DNA of 64,000 bases from JAPUME01 sp027294185 (GCA_963555835.3 CAUVWZ020000002.1:496001-560000); one strand, 5' to 3'; positions 18,600-28,432 are shown, numbered from the stretch's first letter. The notes: generated by a model from the letters alone, not told the origin. A program made the numbers and translations.

Positions 18600-18900
18600 G
18601 GTGATTCACCTGGCTGGGTAATACCCTGTGCGTGCAGCCGTTGAAGGTGGCGATTTTGTCAAGTATCCCTAGCTGCGGAAACCCTGCGGTCCGGCACACG
18701 CGAGTCACGCTATGACTGCCATTCCATTCTCTTATCGGCCCGGACCGGAGTCTTCTTGAGCACCCTGACCAGGGCACGCTCCGATTATAGCTGGTTCCTT
18801 ATATCGCTGCATCCATCAAAGGCATCCGAGTCTTTCGACTTCAGGAAAAATCGGCCCGTGGGTGAAACGATCGCCGCGCCCGTCAGAAGGACCCCTCACC
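18600..18900. other. Intergenic region without a recognisable gene
   Basis: This lies between divergent pilB and the endonuclease III relative. Short open frames exist but lack ribosome binding sites and protein-like composition. Apart from the two divergent promoters at its edges nothing specific is seen. Confidence 0.5.
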
Positions 18901-18929
18901 TTGACTTAGCCGTACCAGCATAGTACTTT
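18901..18929 (+). promoter_or_regulatory. Possible promoter of the endonuclease III-like gene
   Basis: TTGACT (18901-18906), a 17-bp spacer and TACTTT (18924-18929). The -10 is poor, and the start codon follows at 18938, so transcripts would have almost no leader. Confidence 0.35.
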
Positions 18930-18937
18930 TCGATGAA

Positions 18938-19696
18938 ATGGGCATTTTATCGGAAAAACCCGACAGAAAAACAAGGACCTCCTTACCAAAGTTTTTTCGT
19001 CAACTCTACGCGACTTTGGGACCCCAGCACTGGTGGCCTGCGCGTACACGGCTGGAGGTGATTCTCGGCTCGATTCTGACTCAGAACACCAGTTGGCGAA
19101 ATGTGGAAAAGGCACTTCGATCCCTACGCGCTCACGGCTGGTTGCGACTGAGCGCTCTTCGTCGAGTGGAACGAGCAGAGCTGGCCCAGGCTATCCGCTC
19201 GGCGGGCTTTTACCGGCAGAAAGCCGCGACGATCCGGAATTTTCTAACCTTCTTGGAATCAGAATACGATGCTTCTCTCGAGAAGATGTTTCGTCAACCG
19301 ATGCCCTTGTTACGGGAACAGCTCCTGCGAATCAAAGGGTTCGGCCCCGAAACAGTCGACACGATTCTGCTGTATGCGGGCCGCCACCCCAGTTTTGTAG
19401 TGGACGCCTACACAAGACGCATTCTCGAACGTCACAAGTTGGCCTCTCCCAGTGGATCCTACAATGAGATTCAGATGTTGTTTCACCGGTCCTTGAAACC
19501 GGACCCGGCGGTATTCAACGAGTACCATGCGCTGCTGGTTGAAACGGGAAAGAGATTCTGTAAGCGCGCCGAGCCGGACTGCAGCCGCTGTCCCCTGGAG
19601 GCCTATCTCCCTTCCCGATTATCGGAGGGTGAAGTTTCCGTGGAGTTGCCCGGAAACAAACCGCTCGACATCGGGGGAGTTGCAAACTCCGGTTGA
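18938..19696 (+). CDS. Endonuclease III-domain (HhH-GPD) DNA glycosylase
   Basis: A 252-residue HhH-GPD protein. ILTQNTSWRNVEKAL (about 48) is the family's substrate-pocket helix, LLRIKGFGPETVDTILLYA (about 128) is the helix-hairpin-helix, and VVDAYTRRIL holds the catalytic Asp. The Lys that makes endonuclease III bifunctional is replaced by Glu (GPETVD), as in the COG2231 subgroup, so a simple glycosylase is likely. The FeS loop shows C-x6-C-x2-C, but the fourth Cys is missing (CPLEAYLP). It acts in base-excision repair. It is followed by the ntrY-like kinase gene 25 bp downstream. Confidence 0.75.
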   Translation: MGILSEKPDRKTRTSLPKFFRQLYATLGPQHWWPARTRLEVILGSILTQNTSWRNVEKALRSLRAHGWLRLSALRRVERAELAQAIRSAGFYRQKAATIRNFLTFLESEYDASLEKMFRQPMPLLREQLLRIKGFGPETVDTILLYAGRHPSFVVDAYTRRILERHKLASPSGSYNEIQMLFHRSLKPDPAVFNEYHALLVETGKRFCKRAEPDCSRCPLEAYLPSRLSEGEVSVELPGNKPLDIGGVANSG

Positions 19697-19721
19697 GCGT
19701 GCAAGATTTGATTTAGAGCCT

Positions 19722-21986
19722 ATGGACAACACCACGAAACCGAGGCGACGATTTCTGGTTTTCCTCTTGCTTGCGGTGCCGGTGCTGTTGTTCATCGGCT
19801 GGAGCCAGGCTTCGCTGAACCTGTCCTTTATTCGCCCTCGTGAGCCGGCGCAAACAGTCCTGCTTTTCGCTCTTTCGACTTTTGTCTTTTTGACCTTTGT
19901 GATCTTCTCTCTGCTCCTCTCGCGAAACCTCCTGAAACTCTACCTCGAAAGGCGACGGGAACAGCTCGGCTCCAAATTCAAGACCAAGATGGTGGCGGCG
20001 TTCCTGGGCCTATCCGTGCTTCCCGTGATCGTGCTTTTCCTTTGCGCCTACGGGCTGATGAACCGAAGTCTGGATAAATGGTTCCTGATTCCTTTCGGTG
20101 CCGTTCGGCGCGATGCCGAGGTCCTGCAAGAGGAGCTGCAACGTGTAACCCAACGAGAAACCCGGCGCGCTGCCGAGCGCCTGGCTTCAGAGCCGCGATT
20201 GATCGAAGCGGTGGTAGAGAAACGGTCCTCGGATCTCCAGTTGCTTATGCGGGTCGCTGTTGTGGAATTCGGCCTGGACCACGCGGCCTGTTATTCGCAA
20301 AGAGGCGAGGTTCTTGCAAAAGCTCAGGCGGACGATCCTTCAGTGAGAAAGCTATTTGCTCCCTTTTCCCCGCAGGAGATTGCGGAACTGGCGGAAGCGG
20401 GCACCGCTGTCCGGAGGTCAAGCGAGGGATTGCGCATTTTCTTCTCCGCCTCCCGAATCCTGGGCAGGAACGGCCAGGAGGTTGGAACACTGGTCGTATC
20501 TCAAAGCTGGCCTCTTGAGGTGGAGCAGGCGGGCATTGAGATCACCCGAGAGGTCCAAAACTACGATGATCTGAACCAGCAACATAAATTCTTCCGGCGG
20601 GTATACCTTTCGGTTCTCTCCCTGCTTACGCTGCTGATTCTTTTTGCCGCCACCTGGTTTGCCCTGTTCCTTTCCAAGCAGGTAACGGTTCCCATTCAGG
20701 CGCTGGCGGAAGCAACGGGAGAAATTTCCCGCGGCAATCTGGCTTTCCAGGTCCAGGCGAAGGCGGACGATGAGTTGGGTGAGCTCATCCACTCCTTCAA
20801 TGCCATGACGACGCAACTGGGGGAGAACCGGCAAATCATCGAAAGATCAACGACAGAGCTCCGTCAGGCCAACCAGGAGCTTGAAGAACAAGCGCGGTAT
20901 CTGGAGACCATCCTGCTCAACATCCCAGCCGGGGTAGTTTCAGTAGACCACGGCGGACGGGTGCGCGAGGTCAACAACAACCTCGAACGAATGCTTGGCC
21001 CGGAGAGGGCTCGCCAGGCCAAAGACCTGAATACGCTTTTCGGCAGAGAAAAGACGCGCGAGATTACGGCTCTGCTGCGGCGAGCCGGCCGCCAGGGAGT
21101 CGCGACGCGACAAATGGAACTCGAAGTAAAGGGCGAAATGGTCCACGTGGCATTGACCGTTTCTGCGATCGGCCCCAATCGAGGCAATCTGGGATACGTC
21201 CTGGTCATGGAAGACCTGACGGAGCTGGTCCGGGTACAGAAGAGCGCCGCCTGGCGAGAGGTGGCCCAGCGCATCGCCCACGAAATCAAAAATCCACTCA
21301 CGCCGATTCAACTTTCGGCGGAACGCATCGGACGACTTCTGGAGCGGACCCGAGGCGGGAAGATCACCCGGCAAACCGTGGAATCGCTGGCGGATTGCGG
21401 AACCCTGATCAGCCAGGAGGTGGGAACTCTCAAATCCCTGGTGGACGAATTTTCACAGTTTGCCCGACTTCCCACGGCCCGGCCCGTTCCCTCCGATCTC
21501 AACGCCGTTATTGAAAATGCTCTCAGCGTTTTTACCGGTCGCCTGAAGGGGATTCGCATCCATATGAACCTCAGTCCCCGATTGCCTGCGGTCTGTGTGG
21601 ACCCGGACCAGATCAAACGCGCCCTGATCAACCTCGTCGACAATGCCGCCGAGGCCCTGGAATCTTCCTTGGTAAAGGAGATCTGGGTTCACACTGCTCT
21701 CGACACGGAACGAGAGACCATCGAAATCATCGTAGCCGATAGCGGGCCCGGTGTGACACCTCCGGTAAAGGAGAAGCTTTTCCTCCCCTATTTTTCAACC
21801 AAGCAGCATGGGACCGGCCTGGGCCTGGCCATTGTGAGCCGCATTGTCTCGGAACACAGTGGGAGTATTCGAGTGGAAGAGAACAAGCCGACGGGCGCCA
21901 AGTTCATTGTCGAACTTCCCCTGGAGGCAACGGGGTTCGCGGAGGTCGCGCAGGAGACCCCATCCCGGGAAACGGTCACCGGCTGA
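19722..21986 (+). CDS. ntrY: NtrY-like nitrogen/redox sensor histidine kinase
   Basis: The ATG at 19722 (MDNTTKPRRRFLV) is chosen because the frame upstream overlaps the glycosylase gene; this gives 754 residues. Order: three N-terminal membrane helices, a periplasmic or membrane-proximal region, a fourth helix (about 290), HAMP, PAS (about 375-480), HisKA with AHEIKNPLTPIQLSAER, and HATPase with VADSGPGV and GTGLGLAI. The HisKA sequence and four-helix layout are those of NtrY. It is followed by its sigma-54 activator partner after 67 bp. Confidence 0.85.
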   Translation: MDNTTKPRRRFLVFLLLAVPVLLFIGWSQASLNLSFIRPREPAQTVLLFALSTFVFLTFVIFSLLLSRNLLKLYLERRREQLGSKFKTKMVAAFLGLSVLPVIVLFLCAYGLMNRSLDKWFLIPFGAVRRDAEVLQEELQRVTQRETRRAAERLASEPRLIEAVVEKRSSDLQLLMRVAVVEFGLDHAACYSQRGEVLAKAQADDPSVRKLFAPFSPQEIAELAEAGTAVRRSSEGLRIFFSASRILGRNGQEVGTLVVSQSWPLEVEQAGIEITREVQNYDDLNQQHKFFRRVYLSVLSLLTLLILFAATWFALFLSKQVTVPIQALAEATGEISRGNLAFQVQAKADDELGELIHSFNAMTTQLGENRQIIERSTTELRQANQELEEQARYLETILLNIPAGVVSVDHGGRVREVNNNLERMLGPERARQAKDLNTLFGREKTREITALLRRAGRQGVATRQMELEVKGEMVHVALTVSAIGPNRGNLGYVLVMEDLTELVRVQKSAAWREVAQRIAHEIKNPLTPIQLSAERIGRLLERTRGGKITRQTVESLADCGTLISQEVGTLKSLVDEFSQFARLPTARPVPSDLNAVIENALSVFTGRLKGIRIHMNLSPRLPAVCVDPDQIKRALINLVDNAAEALESSLVKEIWVHTALDTERETIEIIVADSGPGVTPPVKEKLFLPYFSTKQHGTGLGLAIVSRIVSEHSGSIRVEENKPTGAKFIVELPLEATGFAEVAQETPSRETVTG

Positions 21987-22053
21987 CACGCGGTATTTGC
22001 GCCTCCGTAGAGCCCACCTTTGCCTCCTTCGTCGGTGGCGGGAACAGAGCAAA

Positions 22054-23454
22054 ATGTCCCAAGGTTCAATCCTGGTTGTCGATGACGAAATCGGAATTCG
22101 CAGGTCCCTGAAGAGTATTCTGGTGGACGAGGGTTTCGAGGTCCATGTGGTTTCTTCCGGGGAAGCCTGTCTGGAGGCGCTGCCGAAAAACAGCTATGAC
22201 GTGGTGTTGCTGGATGTATGGCTGCCGGGATTGGACGGCCTGGAAGTGCTGGAAAGGATCCACGAACTGGAAATGCCCCCTGCTGTGATTATGATCACGG
22301 GGCACGGAAAGATTGAAACCGCAGTCCGAGCCACCAAACTGGGGGCTTACGATTTCCTTGAGAAGCCGCTGTCTCTCGAAAAGACTCTCCTCACCATTCA
22401 GCACGCGCTGGAGCAACAGCAACTCCAGACACAGAACCGTCGCCTGAAGGAGGAACTCAGCGCTCAATACCGAATTATCGGCGACAGTGTGCCGATGAAA
22501 GCTCTCCGCCAGCAGATTGCCCTTACGGCGCCGACCAACGGCCGAGTGCTCGTCTACGGTGAGAGCGGGACGGGAAAGGAATTGGTGGCCCACGCTCTTC
22601 ATCAAAAGAGCCAGCGGGTGGATCAATCCCTCGTCGAGGTCAACTGCGCCGCCATCCCTGAGGAGTTGATCGAAAGCGAGTTGTTCGGCCACAAGAAGGG
22701 ATCCTTCACGGGAGCGGCCGAAGACAAGGAGGGAAAATTTCAGCAGGCCGACGGCGGAACGCTGTTTCTGGATGAGGTGGGCGATATGAGCCTGAAGACT
22801 CAAGCCAGGGTGCTCCGCGTCCTGGAGGAACAGCGCTTCTCCCCCGTCGGCTCCTCGGAAACGCTCTGCGTTAATGTGCGCGTCATCGCTGCGACCAACA
22901 AGAACTTGGACGAGGAGATTCAGAAGGGGAATTTTCGAGAAGACCTCTTCTTCCGCCTCAACGTGATTCCATTTTACCTGCCCGCCCTTCGGGAGCACCC
23001 GGAGGACGTGCCACTGCTAACCGATTACTTCCTCCGCGAGTTTGCCCGGACCTACGGGCGCCGTCCCAAGCATTTCTCCGAAAATGCCCTGGAAGTCCTC
23101 GTGCGCTACCGTTGGCCGGGGAATGTGCGGGAGCTAAAGAACCTGATCGAGCGGCTTGTGATCATGGTCCCCGGAGAGCGGATTGATCGGCGACATCTCC
23201 CCTCGAACCTTCTCCATGACCGCCAGCGCCTCTCCGCTTCCGGCGCGGGATTCACCAGCCTTCGCCAGGTCCGACAAGCATCCGAACGAGACTACATTCT
23301 GAGAAAACTCGAAGAACATCAAGGCAATGTCAGCCGTGCCGCCGAATCTCTGGGTCTCGACCGAAGTCACCTTTATCGAAAAATGAAATCGCTCGGCATC
23401 CCTTCCCGACAAGCACCCAAGGCTTCCTCACGCGCCCAGGCGGATTCCCCTTAA
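22054..23454 (+). CDS. ntrX: NtrX-like sigma-54 response regulator
   Basis: The start at 22054 (MSQGSILVVDDE) is set by the receiver domain; the frame upstream is inside ntrY. The 466 residues comprise a receiver (Asp in VVLLDVWLP), AAA+ domain (Walker A GESGTGKE, loop GSFTGA, Walker B TLFLDEV) and C-terminal Fis helix-turn-helix (GNVSRAAESLGLDRSHLYRKM). NtrX regulates nitrogen, redox or envelope genes in other bacteria. The GSFTGA loop differs at one residue from GAFTGA but is a tolerated variant. The gene converges with era. Confidence 0.87.
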   Translation: MSQGSILVVDDEIGIRRSLKSILVDEGFEVHVVSSGEACLEALPKNSYDVVLLDVWLPGLDGLEVLERIHELEMPPAVIMITGHGKIETAVRATKLGAYDFLEKPLSLEKTLLTIQHALEQQQLQTQNRRLKEELSAQYRIIGDSVPMKALRQQIALTAPTNGRVLVYGESGTGKELVAHALHQKSQRVDQSLVEVNCAAIPEELIESELFGHKKGSFTGAAEDKEGKFQQADGGTLFLDEVGDMSLKTQARVLRVLEEQRFSPVGSSETLCVNVRVIAATNKNLDEEIQKGNFREDLFFRLNVIPFYLPALREHPEDVPLLTDYFLREFARTYGRRPKHFSENALEVLVRYRWPGNVRELKNLIERLVIMVPGERIDRRHLPSNLLHDRQRLSASGAGFTSLRQVRQASERDYILRKLEEHQGNVSRAAESLGLDRSHLYRKMKSLGIPSRQAPKASSRAQADSP

Positions 23455-23499
23455 AACTTAAAAGTGAATCAGACGGCGAAGAGTACGACAGCCTCTCCC

Positions 23500-24408
23500 C
23501 TAGGAAGTCGAATCATGAACGTCCAGGGATCTCACCATCTCGGCGTTATCCCGCCAGCGCGGGGTGACCTTTACGAAAAGCTCCAGGTAGACCTTGGGAG
23601 GGAATATCTTCTCAAGCTCGCGGCGAGCCATCGTGCCGATTTTCTTTAACCGCTGCCCCTTCTGCCCGATGACGATCGCCTTCTGCGTCGACCTTTCCAC
23701 GACGATGGTCGCGTAAATCCGTGTGATCGATTTCGACTCCTCAAACTTGTCCATGAGAACCGCCGTGGCGTAAGGCAGCTCATTTTCCGTGAAATGAATC
23801 AGCTTCTCTCGAATGATTTCACACGCCAGGAAGCGTTCCGGCTGGTCCGTATGCATATCTTCAGGAAAGTACGGCGGGCCTTCCGGCAGGGTCGCCGCGA
23901 CCGTGTCGAGCACTTCCTCCAACCCTTCCCCGTGTAGAGCTGAGATGGGAAAAGTTTCCTCAAAGGGGACGGCGTTCGAGTAGCGTCCCATGAGCGGCAG
24001 GAGCTTTGTTTTTTGAATCAAATCAACTTTATTGAGAAGAAGTATCTTCTTTCCTCGCGTGCGCAGGAGAAGGTCCAGAACGAATTGATCGCCCCGGCCG
24101 AATGGTTGGGCGGCATCCACGATCAAGAGAACCAAATCCTTGTCCTGAAGCGCATCATAGACATGGGTCATCATTCGGCGATTCAGCTTCGAAAGGGGTT
24201 TATGAATTCCGGGCGTATCCATCAGGACAATCTGCGCGCCTCGTCGATGGACGATGCCCAGGATGCGGTTTCGTGTCGTCTGCGGTTTTTCGGTAACGAT
24301 GGCAACCTTGGTGCCGACCAGCGTATTGAGCAACGTGCTTTTCCCGGCGTTCGGGCGGCCGATGATGGCGACAAATCCGGACCGAAAAACGGAGGGTTTA
24401 TGGGACAT
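23500..24408 (-). CDS. era: GTPase Era
   Basis: A 302-residue GTPase: G1 GRPNAGKS, G3 DTPGIH, G4 NKVD, and a C-terminal KH domain (VIGQKGQRLKKIGTMARRELE) that binds the 3' end of 16S rRNA during 30S assembly. Length and order are standard. Its start overlaps the end of the CBS-domain transporter gene by 11 bp, and it is the last gene of the conserved phoH-ybeY-CBS-era set. Confidence 0.95.
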   Translation of the reverse strand: MSHKPSVFRSGFVAIIGRPNAGKSTLLNTLVGTKVAIVTEKPQTTRNRILGIVHRRGAQIVLMDTPGIHKPLSKLNRRMMTHVYDALQDKDLVLLIVDAAQPFGRGDQFVLDLLLRTRGKKILLLNKVDLIQKTKLLPLMGRYSNAVPFEETFPISALHGEGLEEVLDTVAATLPEGPPYFPEDMHTDQPERFLACEIIREKLIHFTENELPYATAVLMDKFEESKSITRIYATIVVERSTQKAIVIGQKGQRLKKIGTMARRELEKIFPPKVYLELFVKVTPRWRDNAEMVRSLDVHDSTS

Positions 24409-25684
24409 GAGAATCAGGAGAGGGCTTCAGGGACGAGCCGGGCCTGACGACCCGGACCCGCAGCACGGTGCGGGTATTCGATTCCAGAACTTCAAAGTTG
24501 AGGCCGCCTTTTTCGACTCGTTCTCCTACGGGCGGCACACGGCCCAATTTCGAGATGATCAGCCCGGAAACCGTATTGTAATCGCGCCCTTCGACCGCAG
24601 CATCGAACAGGTCGGCGAGATGCGAAACCTCTGCGTGGCCGGCAACGAGAAAAGAGTTTTCGGATTCCTTCACGATGTCATCTTCGTGCGGTTCCACCTC
24701 ATCGCGAATCTCCCCGACGATCTCCTCCACAAGATCTTCAATCGTCACCAGCCCCGCCACTGCACCGTATTCATCAATGACGAGCGCGATCTGAAGCGTC
24801 TCCTGCTGTAGCTCTTTGAGCAACTCGGAAACCTTCTTGGTCTCGGGTACGAACCGGACCGGAGTAATCAACGATGAGAGTTCCGCCTGGCTCTCCTCCT
24901 CCGGAGTCATTCTCAGCAAGTCGCCCACGTTCACGATTCCCTGAACCCGATCGAGTTCTCCCTCGTAAACCACGATTCGACGATGCTTGTTCTTGCGGAA
25001 CATCCGACGAAGGTCCCTTAAGGATGCTCCCGATTCGAGCGTGATGATTTCGTGTCGAGGAATCATGACCTCACGGACCCTCTTATCGCCGAACTCCACG
25101 ACCGATTGAATCATTTCGCCTTCGCTCTCTTCGATCAATCCTTCTTCCTGACCCGCCTCGATAAAGTTCTGAATCGCCTCCTGTGGGGGGATTGCGTTCG
25201 GTTCCTGCTCTTCGGGCTCCAGCAAGGAACGCAAAGAGGAAAATACATAGATCGGGAGAGTCAGCGGATAGGCCAGCCAGTAAAAGACGATAATCGCCGC
25301 TCCCCATCGGCGCACGGCAGCCTCCGGATCATTGTGACGAGCCATCCAAAGCCAGGGAATCAATTGGTCGAACAGCGCCAGGGTGACTCCCAGCCCCAGG
25401 AAGGCTTCGAGCACGGCTTCCACCGGACTACGGCCGGCAGAGAACCGAAATGCCGTAAGCATCAGCCCCAACAGTCCGACCCAGGCGGTATGAAAGGCAG
25501 TAAGGGATAATGTGGCCCGCTCGCGGTCCAGACGAATTCCGCTTTTACGTCGGCCTTCGGGATCGAAAATACTCCGACCCGCCACCCGCTTCAGATGGCG
25601 CATATTCAGTCGCAGGAATGCCGTAAAGGAAATTACCGTAACCAGGACGACCCACGCCGGTATCCACAGAAGATTCGGGCTCAT
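24398..25684 (-). CDS. CBS-domain membrane protein of the CNNM/CorC-HlyC type
   Basis: A 428-residue protein with about four N-terminal membrane helices (residues 1-160), two CBS domains (about 205-335; the second ends in DEYGAVAGLVTIEDLVEEIVG) and a C-terminal CorC_HlyC domain (about 350-415). Relatives export Mg2+ or Co2+. The N-terminal region is more divergent than a canonical DUF21 domain, so transport is likely but not certain. It overlaps both neighbours by a few bases. Confidence 0.82.
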   Translation of the reverse strand: MSPNLLWIPAWVVLVTVISFTAFLRLNMRHLKRVAGRSIFDPEGRRKSGIRLDRERATLSLTAFHTAWVGLLGLMLTAFRFSAGRSPVEAVLEAFLGLGVTLALFDQLIPWLWMARHNDPEAAVRRWGAAIIVFYWLAYPLTLPIYVFSSLRSLLEPEEQEPNAIPPQEAIQNFIEAGQEEGLIEESEGEMIQSVVEFGDKRVREVMIPRHEIITLESGASLRDLRRMFRKNKHRRIVVYEGELDRVQGIVNVGDLLRMTPEEESQAELSSLITPVRFVPETKKVSELLKELQQETLQIALVIDEYGAVAGLVTIEDLVEEIVGEIRDEVEPHEDDIVKESENSFLVAGHAEVSHLADLFDAAVEGRDYNTVSGLIISKLGRVPPVGERVEKGGLNFEVLESNTRTVLRVRVVRPGSSLKPSPDSHVP

Positions 25685-26184
25685 CGGAGAACCCTCCTCT
25701 TTCGAGCGCCGGTTTCCCTTGCTCCATCCCCACAGAGGCCGAGCAACCTGCGCAAGGAATGCTCCCTGCGCACCATTTCGCCGCTATCCTTTTCGTGGTC
25801 CATTCCCATCAGATGAAGCAGCCCGTGAAGCATCAGAAAACAGATCTCCTTTTCCAAACCATGACCTTCGCGGCGCGCTTGAATGCGGGCCGTCTCGGCG
25901 GAAATCAGAACGTCCCCCAGATACCCGCTCACCCCCGCTTGCTTCGATAATTTTCCCGCGGATGGAAAGCCGTGGCCATGATCCTGCCAGGGAAATGCGA
26001 GCACATCGGTCGAGCGGTCTTTCCCTCGATAGCGCCGATTATATTGCCGCATCTTCCGGTCATTCACGAAACAGACGCTGTACTCGCGTTTTCCCAATCG
26101 AAGCGATCCTCTCAAAGCAGACAGAAATTCGCGTAGCCGGGACATCCGAATTCGAACTTCGCTTTGTTCATTCACCAGACTCAC
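25681..26184 (-). CDS. ybeY: Endoribonuclease YbeY
   Basis: The zinc motif HGLLHLMGMDH near the C-terminus and STDVLAFPW in the middle identify YbeY, which matures rRNA and controls ribosome quality. The GTG at 26184 (VSLVNEQSEVRIR) is chosen because the YbeY fold begins there and it gives 167 residues, close to the family length. An ATG at 26313 would add 43 very basic residues and overlap phoH by 68 bp, so it is less likely; intermediate starts are possible. Confidence 0.85.
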   Translation of the reverse strand: MSLVNEQSEVRIRMSRLREFLSALRGSLRLGKREYSVCFVNDRKMRQYNRRYRGKDRSTDVLAFPWQDHGHGFPSAGKLSKQAGVSGYLGDVLISAETARIQARREGHGLEKEICFLMLHGLLHLMGMDHEKDSGEMVRREHSLRRLLGLCGDGARETGARKRRVLR

Positions 26185-26245
26185 AAGACTTTTCGATCCT
26201 GTGAGAGATCGGGTTTGCGGTTTCTTCCGTCCACGCGAAGAATGC

Positions 26246-27229
26246 CTAGCGGGTCCGAGCTTCCTTCCGGACCGTTTCCGTTTTGCGGTATTGGTCAAAC
26301 TCTTCGTAGGCACGAATGATTTGCTGCACCAGGCTGTGGCGCACTACGTCCTTTTCATTGAATTGAATAAAGCAGATCCCCGACACCTTTCCGACAACCT
26401 CCATTGCTTCGACCAGACCGGACCGTCGGTCGTTGGGAAGATCGATCTGCGTGATGTCGCCCGTAATGACCGCCTTCGAGTTGAATCCCAAACGAGTCAG
26501 AAACATTTTCATCTGCTCGCTGGTGGTGTTCTGGGCCTCGTCGAGAATCACGAAAGCATCGTTCAAGGTCCGGCCTCGCATAAAAGCGAGCGGCGCAATC
26601 TCAATCATTCCCTTCTCGATGTAGCGTTCCACGCGGTCCGGGTCGAGCACATCAAAAAGCGCGTCATAGAGCGGGCGCAGGTAAGGATCAATCTTCTGCT
26701 GGAGTGTGCCGGGCAGGAATCCCAGCCGTTCCCCCGCTTCCACGGCCGGGCGCGCCAGGATGATACGGCTGACCTCTTTTGAAAGTAATGCATCTACGGC
26801 TGTAGCGACGGCCAGATACGTTTTACCCGTTCCCGACGGGCCGATGCCGAAAACCATGTCATGGTCTTCAATCGCGCTCAGGTAACGCCGCTGGTTCATG
26901 CTCTTCGGCATGATGCTTCTATTGGCAAGGGTTGAGGTTCCGCGGGGAACGTAGAAATCCGCCAGGGACGCTTTCGGGTTCTCTGCAAGCACTCGCAGGA
27001 AGGACTGTACTTCACCCTCGCTCGGAGTTTTGCCGCGACGGCTCAACTCCACAAATTCCTCCACAAACCGTTGAGCGCTCGCCACGGCAGCCGACTCTCC
27101 CTCAATTTCCAGGGCTTCCCCCGCAAGATGGGTCGATACTTTCAGCAACTTCTCGAGCGCCTTCATGTTCTTATCCAAAGTGCCGAAAAGCGCGGTTACG
27201 CCTCGTCCGACCTTAACGCGAATTTTCAT
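26246..27229 (-). CDS. phoH: PhoH-like ATPase
   Basis: A 327-residue protein with an N-terminal KH-like region (1-90) and a PhoH domain: Walker A GPSGTGKTY (about 145) and Walker B AFVILDEAQNTT (about 228). PhoH-like proteins are ATP-binding RNA-associated proteins commonly next to ybeY, as here. First gene of the phoH-ybeY-CBS-era set. Confidence 0.92.
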   Translation of the reverse strand: MKIRVKVGRGVTALFGTLDKNMKALEKLLKVSTHLAGEALEIEGESAAVASAQRFVEEFVELSRRGKTPSEGEVQSFLRVLAENPKASLADFYVPRGTSTLANRSIMPKSMNQRRYLSAIEDHDMVFGIGPSGTGKTYLAVATAVDALLSKEVSRIILARPAVEAGERLGFLPGTLQQKIDPYLRPLYDALFDVLDPDRVERYIEKGMIEIAPLAFMRGRTLNDAFVILDEAQNTTSEQMKMFLTRLGFNSKAVITGDITQIDLPNDRRSGLVEAMEVVGKVSGICFIQFNEKDVVRHSLVQQIIRAYEEFDQYRKTETVRKEARTR

Positions 27230-27445
27230 GGGCGAAATTCTGTTTCACCTGGATTCATAGGGGATTAACAATGGCTCGGAGCAGGACAATTGAGTTGCCG
27301 GAAAGAAGTATGTAGTAATGGGGGAGGAGACATCGTTGTCTATAGTAAGCTAAAGCCGCCCGGGGCAAAAGTCAAGTCAGTCCTCAAGCTTCCAGATTTG
27401 GCGACAGGACACGGGGTCCCGAACCCGCCTGGCACGAATGTCGGT

Positions 27446-27451
27446 TATAAT
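27446..27451 (+). promoter_or_regulatory. -10 box upstream of the small TPR gene
   Basis: A perfect TATAAT, 54 bp before the start codon. No good -35 is found 16-18 bp upstream (ACCCGC), so a promoter is likely but incomplete by inspection. Confidence 0.4.
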
Positions 27452-27504
27452 AGTGATTCGAAGCGTAGCTCGAAATATAGATCGATACGGGGTGAAGGGA
27501 GAGC

Positions 27505-27849
27505 ATGGCCAATCCTGAAGCAGAAGATCACTACTACCTGGGCGTGGACTTGATTGTAGAAGGCAAGACCGATGAAGCGATCTCCGAATACCTGAAAGCC
27601 ATCGAATTAGACCCCAACCTCACCGATGCCCTGCACGGGTTGACCCGCGCCTACTTTCAAAAAGGTGACCTCGACAACGCGGTCCACTACGCGAAGCGCA
27701 TCGCTGAGGCCGACCCCGACGACGTGCTTGCTCACACCAACCTTTCCATCTATTACCAGCAGCAGGGTAAAATCGAGGAAGCCGAAGAGGAAGCCAATAA
27801 GGCCCGGATTTTAGGCTGGAAACAACAGCTTAAGAAAGATCAGAAGTAG
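27505..27849 (+). CDS. Small TPR protein
   Basis: A 114-residue soluble protein made almost entirely of three tetratricopeptide repeats (DEAISEYLKAIELDPNLTDA, DNAVHYAKRIAEADPDDVLA and a third with QQGKIEEAEEEANKA). TPRs mediate protein-protein contact; no other domain is present. It has a good ribosome site (GGGAGAGC) and stands alone, between divergent phoH and the convergent CoxG gene. Confidence 0.75.
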   Translation: MANPEAEDHYYLGVDLIVEGKTDEAISEYLKAIELDPNLTDALHGLTRAYFQKGDLDNAVHYAKRIAEADPDDVLAHTNLSIYYQQQGKIEEAEEEANKARILGWKQQLKKDQK

Positions 27850-27874
27850 AGTATTCATTGCAGAGCCTGAGAAA

Positions 27875-28330
27875 CTAGGGGGCAGTGGATGCCAGGTGAC
27901 TACTGAGGGCTTCAAAAAACTTCCTGACGACCATGCGGGCGGCTCCCTGCACCAAACGTTGCCCAACACCGGCGATCATTCCCCCGACCTGTGCGGTACC
28001 CTGATAGCGGAGCACCGTCTCACTGCCCTCTTCCGCGAGCTCGAAGGAGCCTTCGCCGCGCAGGAAACCCGGCGCCCCTTTTCCTTCCACAACCATTCGG
28101 AACTTTTCCGGCGCCACTTTTTCGTGAATGCTGACGCTCCCCTGGTAGCTTCCCTTGATCGCGGCGATGCCGACCTTCATGTGGGCACGATAGGCGTCCG
28201 GCCCGACCGGGTCCAGCTTCTCGCACCCCGGCAGACATTTCTTTAACACTTCAGGGTCCATCAGCGCCGCCCAGACGGCTTGTCGGGGCGCCGAAATACG
28301 GTAGCTTCCATTCAGCGTCATATCAGCCAC
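27875..28330 (-). CDS. coxG: CoxG-like SRPBCC protein
   Basis: A 151-residue SRPBCC/CoxG protein: GSYRISAPRQAVWAALMDPEVLKKCLPGCE is the family's N-terminal signature, and a C-terminal amphipathic region (GVGQRLVQGAARMVVRKFF) follows. CoxG anchors aerobic CO dehydrogenase to the membrane; relatives accompany other molybdenum hydroxylases. It lies 102 bp after coxM on the same strand. With the large subunit truncated (see below), its role here may be lost. Confidence 0.85.
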   Translation of the reverse strand: MADMTLNGSYRISAPRQAVWAALMDPEVLKKCLPGCEKLDPVGPDAYRAHMKVGIAAIKGSYQGSVSIHEKVAPEKFRMVVEGKGAPGFLRGEGSFELAEEGSETVLRYQGTAQVGGMIAGVGQRLVQGAARMVVRKFFEALSSHLASTAP

Positions 28331-28432
28331 CCTGTTGGGAAGAGGTAACGGCAGGCATTGAGCCGCGGGCAGAATTCGGAAATGAGCTTTTGAGAGATGG
28401 GACGAAGAATCGGGAATCTATTCCTATATTCG

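Noticed and set aside
22066..22998. 310-codon minus-strand frame inside ntrX
   Set aside because: It is antisense to a clear AAA+ domain and has no domain of its own.
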